Assembly: GCA_024867545.1 (NCBI GenBank)
Contig: JANFNE010000027.1
Span: 62,001-126,000, forward strand
DNA from: Phytopythium helicoides
Taxonomy: Eukaryota; Oomycota; Peronosporomycetes; Pythiales; Pythiaceae
Direction: 5' to 3'
Length of the DNA: 64,000 nucleotides
Below the pieces are notes generated by a model. The model saw only the letters and a program-made list of their open reading frames with translations, was not told the DNA's origin and did no database searches. Every line of letters begins with the position of its first letter. The stretch's first letter is position 1. This document shows, one piece after another, positions 11,901 through 22,150 of this stretch. Both the position numbers and the translations under genes were made by a program.

Positions 11901-13181
11901 CTACAGCTCGTCCTTCTCCGACTTCTCCTCCTCGACCTCCTCAGCGGCCTCCTCCGCGGCCTCCTCAGCAGCCTCCTCCTTCTCCTCGGCGTCCTCGTCC
12001 TCGTCCTCGTCCTCGTCGCCCTCCTCGGCCTCCTCCTTGGCCTTAGCCTCGGCGTCAGCCTTGGCCTTGGCGGCGTCCTGCAGCTCCTTCTTCTTCTCCT
12101 TCAGGGCCTCCGTCTTGGCGATCACGGCCTCCTCGTGCTTGTTGAACTCCTCCTCGTCGTCCGTGACGAGGATGTCGTCGAAGAGCGTGCCGCTCTTGAC
12201 CTGCCACAGCTCAAAGCCGATGGCGCCGACGTTCTTGGCGACATTGTAGAGCTTGTCGTCCTCAAAGTACTCCGGGTTGTCAATCAGCGGGTGGACCCAC
12301 TCGCCCTTGTAGTCCGGGTTGTCGATCATGCGCGGCTTCCACTCGCCCTTGTACTCAGGGTTCTCGATCATGGCCGGCTCCCACTCTCCGTCGTCCTCGT
12401 CATCCCAGTCCTCGGGCTTCTCGGCATCCGGGTCCGGGATGGTCTTCGGGGTGTCGTCCCAGCCCTCGGGCTTGACGTCCTCCGGGTCGGGGATCTTCTT
12501 GTCGTCGACCCAGTCGGCGGGCTTGGACTGCTCGGGGTCCTTGATCTGCTTCTCAGGCTGGAAGGGCCAGTTCTCTGCGAGCTCGCCGCTCTTGACGCTC
12601 TTGCCGTCGATGCGCACGTCGTACGTGTTGTCCTGCTTGAGCACGAACGAGTAGACGTGGGCGTCCGAGTCGCTCTCGGCGCGGATCTGCGTCTTGTGGT
12701 CCATGTTCTCGGCGTCCTTGCCGGGGCGCGCGTAGTTGAGGATGGCGTGCGTCTTCTTGGTGTTTCCGCAAATGTCGGGGCCGAACATGATGGCGTAGGG
12801 CGAGTCACCGCCAAAGTTGTCCTGGTCGACGTCGGCGGGCAGCAGCTTGACGTAGGCGCCGCCGCAGTCGAGCTTCTGCTCGTGCTGCACGAGGTAGCTC
12901 AGGTACAGGTCCTTGCCCTCGTTGTTGAGCGGCTTGTCGAACTTGGCCGAGAGCGCGTAGAAGCGCGCGTCCTCGCTCGTCTTGATGGCCTTGTCGTCCT
13001 CGTCCACGTAGTCCTTGCCCGTCACGTGCGCGAACTTGCCCACCTCGCTCTCGGGCTTCCACTGCGACGCCACCCAGCGCGAGCTCCACGCCTCGTCGTC
13101 GAACGTCTCGCGGAAAAAGACCTCAGCCTGCGCCACGGCGAGCGCCGTGGACGCCAGCGCGAGCACCAGCTTGGTCATCAT
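11901..13181 (-). CDS. CALR: calreticulin
   Basis: A 426-residue lectin chaperone of the ER lumen that binds monoglucosylated glycoproteins and stores calcium. The signal peptide is MMTKLVLALASTALAVAQA. The globular domain carries the family signatures QHEQKLDCGGAYVKLL and IMFGPDICG, whose cysteines form the conserved disulfide. The proline-rich P-domain has three IPDPxxxKPxxWDD-type repeats followed by three GEWxPxMIxNPxYKG-type repeats, the usual 3+3 arrangement. The C-terminal tail is Glu/Asp/Lys-rich (low-affinity calcium binding) and ends SEKDEL, the ER-retrieval signal. The frame is open upstream of 13181, but the signal peptide fixes the start at the first of two adjacent ATGs. No intron. 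Confidence 0.97.
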   Translation of the reverse strand: MMTKLVLALASTALAVAQAEVFFRETFDDEAWSSRWVASQWKPESEVGKFAHVTGKDYVDEDDKAIKTSEDARFYALSAKFDKPLNNEGKDLYLSYLVQHEQKLDCGGAYVKLLPADVDQDNFGGDSPYAIMFGPDICGNTKKTHAILNYARPGKDAENMDHKTQIRAESDSDAHVYSFVLKQDNTYDVRIDGKSVKSGELAENWPFQPEKQIKDPEQSKPADWVDDKKIPDPEDVKPEGWDDTPKTIPDPDAEKPEDWDDEDDGEWEPAMIENPEYKGEWKPRMIDNPDYKGEWVHPLIDNPEYFEDDKLYNVAKNVGAIGFELWQVKSGTLFDDILVTDDEEEFNKHEEAVIAKTEALKEKKKELQDAAKAKADAEAKAKEEAEEGDEDEDEDEDAEEKEEAAEEAAEEAAEEVEEEKSEKDEL

Positions 13182-14512
13182 GGCGTCTGGGGGAGGAGGA
13201 GAAGGCGGTGGGGCTGGCGGCTGCTCGGAGGAGTGCGCGCTTGAAGGCGGATTCCGGAATGGCAGCCCGCCATGGCAAGGGGCCGTCTGGGGCCGCGTTT
13301 CACTTGGCGTTTGTATGCCCAGCGCAAAGATATCCGAGGAGGAGGCCACGTGGAGTCTGTTGCCTTTCGAGGTCGACTTTGACACCCGAGCGAGTAGTGG
13401 GAGGGACACAATAGTTGGGGGTATACTGGAGTCAAGACACTGGGAGCAGGTCGGTCCGACCAGTCGGACAGCGGCCACGTGGACGCCGCCCGCATACTGA
13501 AAGCGAGTCAACCGATCCGCCAGCTGGGCACGGCGACGCCTTCAAGCCCTGCACGACAACGAGAATGGAACAATGGAATGTTCGATGCGCCGTCAGATTT
13601 TATGCATGTGCTCGATCGCGCGAACGACAAGGCAACCGCCCGCGAGACTTGGGCGGCAGCGATCTCTCGTGTCCAATTGCATTTGGCAGCAGTCAAAGTC
13701 TCACTCAACGCAGTGCGTGTCTGAACGGCAGCAATTGGTGAATTGATGTTGGGGTCAGGTCGACAACGATGTCGCGGAGCTCGTGGCAAAACCGATGCAA
13801 GATGGAGATGCGTCGATGGCCGAGCTGACCACGGAGGCAACGACGCTTGCCGAGATCATGTCTGACGAAAAAGCGTGCTGACAAAGGTGAAAAGTGGCCA
13901 TCAGCGGATTGCCAACAAAGGGATCAAGAAATATCCACGCTCTGCATGGAGTAGATCTATACCAACGAGAACGCAAAGATGCTCGAAAGCGTGGAACTGG
14001 CAGCTTCATTAGCCGTTCTGTATGAAGGGTGAAGGTGGTGAACTCGAGCGAGCGAACGAGTGCATGGTCAGTCAACCGCTCGACTTGGACGCAGTAGTGC
14101 GCTCAAGGCTCGCGGCCAACCGACCAGTCACTAGCAATAGCCTCCAGTAGTGGAGAATATTGCAGTGACCGCCACGCTCAAGATCCACCACCACCCGCCC
14201 TCGCTGCCTCTTACAACGCTCATGCATCCAAAACACATCATGCACCCACTCGCTCGCGTCGGTCGCCCCGGGTCTTCAGCGGGTCGCCGCGCAGCGCGGC
14301 GGGCAGAACGCTCCGTGCAGTCGGCAACAGAGCGAGCGGCCGCCAGCGCGCGGGTCGCCGGTCTTCACGCGCCTCATGCGCACCGTCGTAGTCGAAATGG
14401 TCGTGATAAATTACAGTGGAGCGCTGCATGGAGAAAGCAGAGCCTCATGCTCCGCCCAGCCCCTGCACGCTCCCGCCGTCCGCCCGAATGGCATCTCCGC
14501 ACTGCTTCATAC
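13182..14512. other. intergenic, calreticulin promoter and unassigned DNA
   Basis: 1.33 kb. On the minus strand GCCATTCC (13256-13263) lies about 75 bp before the calreticulin start and may be its initiator. The rest has mixed composition and no convincing coding frame. Confidence 0.55.
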
Positions 14513-17238
14513 CTAGCTTGACTGCAGGTCCATAAGCACCTTCTGCGTCCATGCAGCAAGCTGCTGCGCCTGAGGGTTCTCGATGTTGTTGGCGCACTCG
14601 CTCACGAGCTCCACGACATACTGCTGGTGGAAGAACGTCACCACCGACTTGCCCATCGCCTGGCCCATGTCACTGCAATACAACACATGTGTCAGCGCTT
14701 CACCTCCATCATCATCACATAAAATGCAGACGCATACCCGATGAGACCGACAGCACCAGTCGTCACAGCCTCTGTGCGAGTCGACATGTCATTCGCGAGC
14801 GTAGCCAGGAACGCAGAAATCTGCTGAGCGCACTCGAGCAAAATGCCCGCCTTCTGCGCTGCACCGAGACCCTGCACGATGCCCGTAAGCGCCTCCAGCA
14901 CACTCTCGCGCAGCTGGTTCATGTACTCCACAATCTCCTCGTCGTCAGTCACGATCGAACCGCACGCGCCAGCCGCCTGCAGGATCATCTGAAGCGACGT
15001 GATCGCGTAGCGCTCGTAGTCGCCCTCAATCGCAAGAGCGATGTCACCAAAGCACGACAGCACCGGCGGCTTGACCGAACGGTTGAGCGTCGGGTTGCGC
15101 AGAATCTCGATCAGAGCCTTCACAATTTCGTCACAAAGCGGCAGAACCTTCTTCTCGAGCGCGCGGCACAGGTCGCCAACAACGCCAACCGCCACGCTGC
15201 ACACCATGTACTCCTCGCTGTTCTGCAGACCAGTGAGCAGAACAGGGCCAAAGTACTGCATGTACACCTCGAACTTGTCACCAATCGCGTTCGCCATGGC
15301 GCCAGCAGCCATGAACGCCTCCTCAGCAGCAGCGGCATTGCGAGTCGACAGCACCTGCAGCAGCGCATGCATGATGCGGTCCGAGAGAGGAGCGATCTGC
15401 TCGCTCAGCTTCTGAATAGCAGCGATAAGCACACCGCAGAGCAGTGCCTGGAGACCCGACGGGTCGTCGCGGTGGTCCTCTGGGTTCTCGATCAGAGCCT
15501 GGATGCTCTGCTCCAGACGCTCGAGAATGACAGGCAGACGAAGCATGATGTGGTCGTTCACCTCGGGGGCGCCTGCCTGAACAAGGACGTTCAGGGCCTC
15601 GTACGCCGAGCCGCGGAGGTTGCTCTCGGTCGCGTTCGGGCGAGCGCTCGTCTCGAGGAGCTTGTCGAACAGCGTCTGGAAGTACGGCGTCAGCATGTGC
15701 GCAGCGGCCTCCGACTCCTCGAACGCCTTGACAATGTTGTGGATCGCGTAGCACACGTTGTGCGAGACGCGCGGCTCCTGGTCGAGACCCTCGAGCAGCA
15801 GCTGCATCAGGCTCGGCAGCATCTCACCGCTGATGCATCCGTAGTGGAGTTCGCAAATGCGACCGAGCGTCCAAGCAGTCGTGTCACGCACAAGAATGTT
15901 GTCGAACGTCATGCAGCCCATGAGGAAGCCGATGGCCTGGCGAACAAGGGGGGCGATCTTGGCCGAGTCGGGACCGTCAAGAATCGACCCGAACGCCATG
16001 ATGGCAGCCTCCTTCTGGCGCCAGTCCGAGCTCTCGATGTTCTGCGTGATAAACGCCATCGTAGGGTCCACGCACGCGTCGCCGACGACCTGCGCGACAA
16101 GAGCAAGGCACGTGGCAGCCGCCATCGACAGGTTCCACGAGTCCTCGTCCTGGTCCTCCTCCTGCTGCTTGAGCGCCTCGGTAAGGATCGGGATGAGCGT
16201 CGAGAGCACCGCCTGCACGTAGTAGAGGCACGGCGTGGCCGTGTCGGCGCGGCCCTCGAGCTCGGCGTAGTGCATGTCCTCAATCAGGTCGAGCTCGACG
16301 TCGCACATGGACGACCAGAACTCGAGCGACTGGAGACCAACCTCCTCCTGGTCGTTGGTGATGGCGCCAAAGGTGAGCTTGCAGAGCGTCTCCATGTAGT
16401 CGGCGAGGTACTCGTAGTAGAGCGTCGGCGATGGCGGCAATGCACTCGTAGGCGACGACGCGCGTGCGCAGGTCGGGCGACTGCGTGGCCTCGCAGACCT
16501 TCTGCATGATGTGGTCGCGCTCCTGCTTGCGCTTGAAGTTCTCGCTGACGAACTCGAGACTGTTGCGCAGCGCCGTGATGGCTGCGAGGCGGATGGCGGG
16601 CGGGCGCTCGGCGCGCACGCCGTCCACGATGGCCGTGAGGATGCGGTTCGTGTCCTGCTCGTCGATGGCGTTCTCGTCGAGCTCGTCGCAGAGGTAGCCG
16701 AGGCACTCGAGCGTGGCGTGGATGCATCCCTCGTTGCCGTTGGTGACGTTCTGCAGCAGCGACTCGAGCAGCGAGGGCCACTGCTTGGCGGGCAGCTCGA
16801 TGGCGCCGAGCTTGGCGACGAGCTGCGCGCTCGTGTGGCGCGCCACGGGGTCGCTCGACTGCAGCACGCCGAGCGAACCGTCCTTGATCTGCGCGCGCAG
16901 CGAGGGGTCCATGGCCATCCACGCCTGGATCTTCTGCGCCTGCAGCGCGTCGTCCTTGGCGTCCAGCACGTTCTTCAGGTACAGTCCGGCGGCCTTGGCG
17001 GCCCACGACCGCGAAGTCCTCGGAAGCCAGCGCCTGCACCAGCGTCACCATGAACTGGCCCATCTGCTGCTGCAGCGCCGCATTGAGCGTCTCCTCGGCC
17101 TGCTTTCGCAGCGCCAGGTCTGTCGGATGGCGGACAGCGTCAGTCGCGAGTCGGTTAGCGTCACAACCTGCGGAAGGGGAGGGAGGGGGGTCACGCACCT
17201 GGGCTCTGGGTGTTGAGGAGCGCGTTGGGGATGTCCAT
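14513..17238 (-). CDS. KPNB1: importin subunit beta-1 (karyopherin beta), 3 exons, two single-base frameshifts
   Basis: A HEAT-repeat nuclear import receptor that carries importin-alpha/NLS cargo through nuclear pores and releases it on RanGTP. Exons read as 17238-17199, 17119-14738 and 14672-14513 (introns of 79 and 65 bp). The first junction gives NTQSP-D-LALRKQAEETL and the last gives GLIG-DMGQAMGKSV, both matching the family. Diagnostic segments include SLEFVSENFKRKQERDHIMQKVCEAT, VVRDTTAWTLGRICEL-like sequence, RVSHNVCYAIHNIV, GDLCRALEKKVLPLCDEI and RSVKPPVLSCFGDIALAI. The exon total is 2582 nt. Removing one extra base near 16421-16432 and another near 16997-17012 gives 2580 nt and a continuous 859-residue protein, close to the roughly 876 of human. 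Whether the two extra bases are assembly errors or real lesions cannot be decided here. Confidence 0.93.
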
Positions 17239-17455
17239 GGCGGCCGCAGGAAGAAGCAGGCGGAGGGGGCGGCGGCGGCTTTGGGATATGAAGGGGCGGC
17301 GTCTTCTTCCCACCTTCCAGCTGATGCGCGCGGCGGTTCGGACCGTCGCGATGGCGGTTCGGACCGAAGTGGGGGTTCGGGACACGAGGGACGCGCCGAG
17401 CGTTCTAGAAGTACCCCGTGCGAGTGACAGGGGACGAGAATGAGAAACAGAGATA
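17239..17455. promoter_or_regulatory. importin beta upstream region
   Basis: 217 bp between the importin beta start codon and the Tc1-like element. It contains a short direct repeat of GGTTCGGACCG and the same motif with A. It must include the core promoter, unless promoter function lies in or beyond the transposon. Confidence 0.4.
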
Positions 17456-17680
17456 CAGTGCTGGCCAAAACTATAAGAAAATTGGGTTTTCGTCAATTTC
17501 TCACCCAATCAGACGCCTTGAACGCTAAAATGGCTCGAATCCGCTATTTTCACCATAATGAATACGACAGTGTCATTTTTTTCGGCATTCGAATTCATAC
17601 AGTGGTCAAGACAAACGAACCTCCAAAATCGCTATGGTCATAATTATAAGGAACCCCAAGAACCGCCGTGTTATTTAGCT
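17456..17680 (+). repeat. left terminal inverted repeat of Tc1-like element
   Basis: 225 bp, the reverse complement of 18798-19022. Similarity ends at TTATTTAGCT. The outer end begins CAGTGCTGG. Confidence 0.95.
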
Positions 17681-17779
17681 TTCTAGAACGTTCGAAGCGA
17701 TCTGAATGGCTGCCATCGAGTCAACATCTTGTGCTAGGTAGATTCGTGCTCTCAGTTTCGAAAGTTGACGCAAGGAAGC

Positions 17780-18775
17780 ATGCCCAAGGGCTCACGTTTG
17801 ACAGGCATTGAGCAGGGGCAGATTATGGCCTACAGACACAAAGGAATGACGCTTCAGGCGATCGCTGAAGCCATTGGACGCTCCACTACTGCTGTACACA
17901 ACTTTCTACAAGACCCTGAAGGCTACGGCAAGCGCAAAAGCACAGGAAGGCCGCGGAAGTTGTCGGGTCGTGATCGCCGGGAGCTCGTTCGTTCGGCAAA
18001 AAAGCGTGGTGCATCCTCCAAGCGGCTCAAAAGCGAGCTGTCACTACCTGTCTCTGACCGTACTGTACGGCGTGAGCTTCAGAAAGCACCGTTTATGAGT
18101 TGGACCAAGCGTAAAGCTACACCAAGGATCACGTCACAGCACAAACTTGCAAGGGTGGAGTGGGCCAAGAAGATGATCCGCGAGCGCATGGACTGGGATC
18201 TCGTCGTCTTCTCTGATGAGAAGAAGTTCAATCTAGATGGTCCTGATGGGCTACAGTACTATTGGCATGATCTGAGGCTTGAGCCTGAGATGCGTCTGAG
18301 CCGTCAGTTGGGTGGTGGGTCCATCATGGTCTGGGGAGCATTTTCAAGCCGGGGAACAACAAGCCTAGCAATTCTTTCCGGTCGCCAGAACTCGTTTGAC
18401 TACCAACAGACCCTTACTGATCATCTCCTGAGGTTTGGTGATGAAGTGCATGACGGGCGCTACATTTTTCAGCATGACAACGCTAGTATTCATGCATCGA
18501 CGAGCACCAAAGAGTTCCTACGTGACGTAAACGTGCAGGTTCTTGACTGGCCAGCACTTTCTCCTGATATGAATCCGATCGAAAACGTTTGGGGAGCCCT
18601 CGCTCGAGCAGTGTACGCGGAGGGGAAGCAATACAACAGCGTTCCCGAGCTCAAAGAAGCAGTTCTTCGTGAATGGTCAAAACTTGACCTCTCCTGGCTT
18701 CGAAAGCTCGTTGCATCGATGCCTGACCGATGCAGTGCAGTCTTAGATCGTCGAGGCGCGAAAACAAAGTACTAG
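17780..18775 (+). CDS. Tc1-family transposase (DD34E)
   Basis: 331 residues, uninterrupted. The N-terminus has a bipartite DNA-binding region: a first helix-turn-helix around residues 10-45 ([22 protein letters not shown]), a GRPRKL AT-hook-like linker, and a second HTH at about 65-105. The catalytic triad is D146 (VVFSDEKKF), D233 ([10 protein letters not shown]) and E268 ([12 protein letters not shown]), with 34 residues between the last two, the Tc1 signature. It would cut and paste the element by binding the 225-bp inverted repeats. ATG 17780 is used; all domains and triad residues are present, so activity is plausible. Confidence 0.95.
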   Translation: MPKGSRLTGIEQGQIMAYRHKGMTLQAIAEAIGRSTTAVHNFLQDPEGYGKRKSTGRPRKLSGRDRRELVRSAKKRGASSKRLKSELSLPVSDRTVRRELQKAPFMSWTKRKATPRITSQHKLARVEWAKKMIRERMDWDLVVFSDEKKFNLDGPDGLQYYWHDLRLEPEMRLSRQLGGGSIMVWGAFSSRGTTSLAILSGRQNSFDYQQTLTDHLLRFGDEVHDGRYIFQHDNASIHASTSTKEFLRDVNVQVLDWPALSPDMNPIENVWGALARAVYAEGKQYNSVPELKEAVLREWSKLDLSWLRKLVASMPDRCSAVLDRRGAKTKY

Positions 18776-18797
18776 GAGCGCCTGAATAGCGTCTTGG

Positions 18798-19022
18798 AGC
18801 TAAATAACACGGCGGTTCTTGGGGTTCCTTATAATTATGACCATAGCGATTTTGGAGGTTCGTTTGTCTTGACCACTGTATGAATTCGAATGCCGAAAAA
18901 AATGACACTGTCGTATTCATTATGGTGAAAATAGCGGATTCGAGCCATTTTAGCGTTCAAGGCGTCTGATTGGGTGAGAAATTGACGAAAACCCAATTTT
19001 CTTATAGTTTTGGCCAGCACTG
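18798..19022 (-). repeat. right terminal inverted repeat of Tc1-like element
   Basis: Mirror of 17456-17680. It ends CCAGCACTG directly before the TA target site. Confidence 0.95.
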
Positions 19023-19024
19023 TA

Positions 19025-20569
19025 GGAGCAACAAGAATTATTATTTATTGCCGAGGGATGTGAATAGAGGAGCCGACACACACGTGGTGGCATGATACGC
19101 CGAAAATGGACGGTCAAACAGCACCGCCAACTTCACATAACCTAGGTGGCTATCGGGTCTTACAGGCTCCCGTTCGTATCATTTGCTCTCGGGCTCTAAA
19201 GAGTTTCTGGTTCATTCACCAAAAAAAAATCGAATGTCTGATTGCCTGCGGAATCTCACCGCAGACGCCGCCAACTCCGACGCTTGGAATATCCTCCAGG
19301 AGACCATTGAGCGTCTCTTGGCACATCTGGTAGATCTGGAGAACGATCTCCACTTTGTGACATCCCAGCTGATCAAGTATCCCAAAGAACGACCTCAACG
19401 CAAGCGCCTCCGAAAGTACTAGCGCTTTGTATGGCCAAGCGCACGATCAGCGACGGGTGCTAGTTAAAACCTGTTTGTATATTTGTTTAGTCGCTGTTTC
19501 AGCGGCAGCAGCGCTGAACGGCTTCTGCCGCATTACTGAAGAGACCCGCGTCAGCTGAGATGGGCGAGGCAGTGGATCGACTTGCCTTGGCCAATCCTGT
19601 CACTCCAGCTTTGCTGGTGTGGGACATGGTGGATGAAGAGCTACCAAGGTGTGGATGGAGTATTGCGCAGGCTAACTCAACAGCAAGTGGTCAGCTGGGT
19701 GTATTGCGCGCGTATTCGTCATTAGTGTGGCACCATTCACGCACACATCGAGGTTCCGCCTTTGTCTCGTGTCCGTGACCAAGACTTGAAATTATGTCAG
19801 TTCCCCTTCAAGAGCGATCCGCAGCTCCGATAGGATCATTGACTTCGCGCATCCGCACCTAATGCAACTACTGAGATACGCATACTGTTCGAATGGATGT
19901 GTGTACGTACACTGCATCTGTACATATTTTACAGAACAAACAAGACCCTTGTGTTTTTTATTATTTATTCATATTTGCAAATGGTTTGGTTCGTTTTGAA
20001 GCCCCGGGCTATTTTTGTTAAGTGGGGCGTGGCATTTCCGTGGGTGATGATGATTGATGACCACGTTTCACACGCTGGAAGGGGTAAGATCACGATATCC
20101 CGAAGTACGTGCAGTGAATCAGAATCTGGACGAAAGAGATGGCGAGGACCCGCGACGCCATGCCATGCTGAGAACACAGGTGGGGCGTGGCTTGTGACGA
20201 GTACTTGCTATTTTGCCAATAAGGACGAGACAGGAGATACCGACGAAGACCGACAGACGCGAAACGTGGTGAACCTGAGGGTTGCGTGGGTGCGAGAAGA
20301 GGAGCGAGCGGGAACGAGTAGCTGCACGGAATTGCCGTGGGCTCGAGTCGTTGCTCTGATATTCTTAGAGGTGTAGTAGACAGCTTGTCGTGTTAGTGGA
20401 AGGAGGAAAGCGTCCGGCAAGCTATACGAGGGGAGCAGCAGGCCGCGGAGATTGACGAGAGGAAGCAAAACAGATAGGCGATAGCCGGCGGTTGTGCAGG
20501 AGCATCCAAACCGCCATCACCGTGTGTAGAGTCGTGCAGAGAGCAGCAGTCCGCAGCAGCCGACTGAGC
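19025..20569. other. unassigned 1.5-kb region
   Basis: No gene family was recognised. Frames are short, composition is less GC-rich than the genes, and the segment lies between a transposon and the relic array unit, so it is probably decayed repeat DNA. The only frame of note is 19234-19422. Confidence 0.5.
19234..19422 (+). CDS. possible small ORF, helical, basic tail
   Basis: 62 residues from ATG 19234, predicted mostly helical with an amphipathic LLAHLVDLENDLHFV segment and a basic end (PQRKRLRKY). No homology was recognised. It could be a short gene, a fragment of a decayed element, or chance. Confidence 0.2.
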   Translation: MSDCLRNLTADAANSDAWNILQETIERLLAHLVDLENDLHFVTSQLIKYPKERPQRKRLRKY

Positions 20570-20572
20570 TAG

Positions 20573-20770
20573 ATGTCTCGGGACGAGCGACCCCGTGTCC
20601 AGTCACGATCAACGAGAGTCGCTAGAGAGGGTTCGATCCCATCCTCTGATACACCCTTTCTTTTCTTCTTTTACACCTCTTTTTTCTTTTCTTCTTTTAC
20701 ACCGCTTATCTTCTTGGAGCCCTTTTCTCACACAAACACACACTACCACTACTTTCCACCTAGTACTTCT
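20573..20770 (+). repeat. diverged relic of the array unit
   Basis: From about 20630 the sequence follows an array unit: GAGGGTTCGATCCCATCCTCTGATA (T-arm and acceptor side of the tRNA), then the CTTTT pyrimidine tract, CTTGGAGCCCTTTTCTCACACAAACACACAC and on to about 20765. The 5' half of the tRNA is not recognisable apart from GATGTC. It is an old, decayed unit left of the main array. Confidence 0.75.
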
Positions 20771-20775
20771 CACAT

Positions 20776-20791
20776 GGGGGGGGGGGGGGGG
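20776..20791 (+). repeat. G homopolymer (16)
   Basis: A run of 16 G bases between the relic unit and the recombinase pseudogene. Its length is unreliable in sequencing. Confidence 0.9.
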
Positions 20792-20808
20792 CAGAGAGTG
20801 TTAGCGCC

Positions 20809-21750
20809 TCACGCCTGGCAGTGGCGTGGAGGTTCCCCCGGTCGACGAAGTCGCGCTTGTCGCTCTGAGCTCTGGTTGCGACCTGTGCCTGCCATCTTCG
20901 CCGCGAGAGAGCTGATGGTGGTGTGATCCATTCTTGCGTATTGCTCGTAACAGTCTGATGACCACCGCCCAAGTGCTTGATGGCGAGGAGATCGACACCT
21001 TCTCTAAAAAGAGCCGTGGCGCCCCCACATCTGAAGGAGTGCGTTCCGTAATTTGCGGGGTTCTCGCCGATGTCCGCGGCAAGGCTCTTGATTGCCGAAG
21101 TCATGTCTTCAGCTGTAAGTGACTTTTGCCTATCGATGCTGCAGAGTAGGTTTGTCTTGTCAAGTCCTGCTCGCAATCCGTGCCCGACAAAATACCAAGC
21201 GGCCAGGACCGGGCACAGCCACTGCGATGTCGATCTTTCGAGTGTACGCACGGAACCAGCGCCTTGCTGGTCGGTTTTGCTGCCTCGGAGGTGAATCTGC
21301 ACGGAGTGTATCAGTATCTTGGTGGTCGTCGCCTGGCCGTGTGCCGTTAGTAAGGTAACGTCTCTGTATTGCAGCGCGTATGACTTCTTGCTTCCACGAA
21401 CGGTGAGATATTCAGATTGCCTCAGTAAAAAGAAGAAGCCCATGACCTCAGCCCCTCAAAAAACGCGGTCGTGGGCGGAGGTGAATGAGCAGTTTTGGCG
21501 CATCCTGATGAGGAGTGCGGTGGTGGCAGCACGCTTCCGAGCCGGAGGTGGCGACAACCGCTGCATCCCTCGCAAACCCATGGCGTGGTTGGGTAGCAGG
21601 GAGACGCTAAAACCGCGGTAACACCGATGATGCCAGTCGACAGCGCTAATCTTTGACAGTATGGTAGCCGCGCAATTTCCTTGACTGTGTTCGTCGTGGG
21701 GCATCCAGCATCGAATTGCATATTGGATGAGCTGGCGGGAGGTTACCCCG
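20809..21750 (-). pseudogene. tyrosine recombinase (Crypton/DIRS-like), broken
   Basis: Pieces in three frames form one recombinase. The N-terminal core-binding part (QLIQYAIRCW... ILSKISAVDWHHR) is at about 21750-21460 and ends in a stop. The middle, with FFFLLRQSEYL, runs from 21443, and the catalytic end has THSFRCGGATALF (the HxxR motif). At about 20966-20972 one base is missing; beyond it a different frame gives RWSSDCYEQYARMD, with the expected catalytic Tyr, and a stop at 20809-20811. So at least two frameshifts separate the catalytic residues. The N-terminus is cut off where the array begins. The family is inferred from motif order; Crypton and DIRS/Ngaro elements both carry such enzymes. 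Confidence 0.75.
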
Positions 21751-22064
21751 GACCACATGTTTGAGGGTGTTGGTTGTGTGTTTATTTGTTTTGTTGTTTT
21801 GTTGTTTTGTTGTTTGATTTGATGTCGTTTCGTTTGAAGGTGTGTTGGGCTTTCGACCTCGATTGGATTGGATTGGATTGTGTTTGTTTCGTTTTGTTTT
21901 GTTTTGGTTTGGCTTGATTGTATTTGGTTTGGTTCGAATCGAATCGAATCGAATCGATTTGATTGTATTTGTTTGAAATGTGTATTGTTGTGTTGGTTTG
22001 TATTTGTTTGTTTGTTTGTTTGTGTGGGAATTTGTGTGTGTGTTGGTGAGTTGGTGTTTGTGAT

Positions 22065-22137
22065 GTCAGTGTCGTCTAGTGGTTAGGACGCGAGCTTCAC
22101 ACGCTCGAGATCGAGGGTTCGATCCCCTCCTCTGATA
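22065..22137 (+). tRNA. tRNA-Val (CAC), array copy 1
   Basis: Manual fold, 73 nt: acceptor GTCAGTG/CTCTGAT (G1-U72 wobble, one T6-T67 mismatch), T8, C9, D-arm GTCT-AGTGGTTA-GGAC, G26, anticodon arm CGAGC-TTCACAC-GCTCG with T33 and anticodon CAC (reads GUG, Val), variable loop AGATC, T-arm GAGGG-TTCGATC-CCCTC (perfect), discriminator A73. Conserved U8, A14, G15-C48, G18G19, A21, U33 and UUCGA are all present. Internal promoters are the A box TAGTGGTTAGG and the B box GGTTCGATCCC. No intron, and no encoded CCA. It is the first complete copy of the array. Confidence 0.85.
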
Positions 22138-22146
22138 CTCCATTTC

Positions 22147-22150
22147 TTTT
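22147..22150 (+). terminator. Pol III oligo-T stop after tRNA copy 1 (representative)
   Basis: TTTT begins 10 nt after the tRNA 3' end, within CATTTCTTTTC. The same sequence follows every intact copy, and more T4 runs follow in the CTTTT tract. Confidence 0.7.

Larger units (their letters stand above)
17456..19022 (+). mobile_element. Tc1-like DNA transposon, complete
   Basis: A 1567-bp element flanked by TA on both sides (17454-17455 and 19023-19024), the expected Tc1/mariner target duplication. It has 225-bp terminal inverted repeats starting CAGTGCTGGCCAAAAC and a single intact transposase between them. The TIRs match throughout as far as read by eye, so the insertion is probably young and may still be mobile. 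It lies 0.2 kb upstream of importin beta. Confidence 0.95.

Noticed and set aside
14551..16509. Long plus-strand frame opposite importin beta
   Set aside because: Antisense shadow; its composition (Arg/His/Leu/Val) has no domain pattern and it spans the importin frameshift.
17440..17643. Small ORF in each Tc1 inverted repeat (about 61 residues, mirrored)
   Set aside because: The same sequence read from both TIRs; it is a terminal repeat bound by transposase, not a gene.
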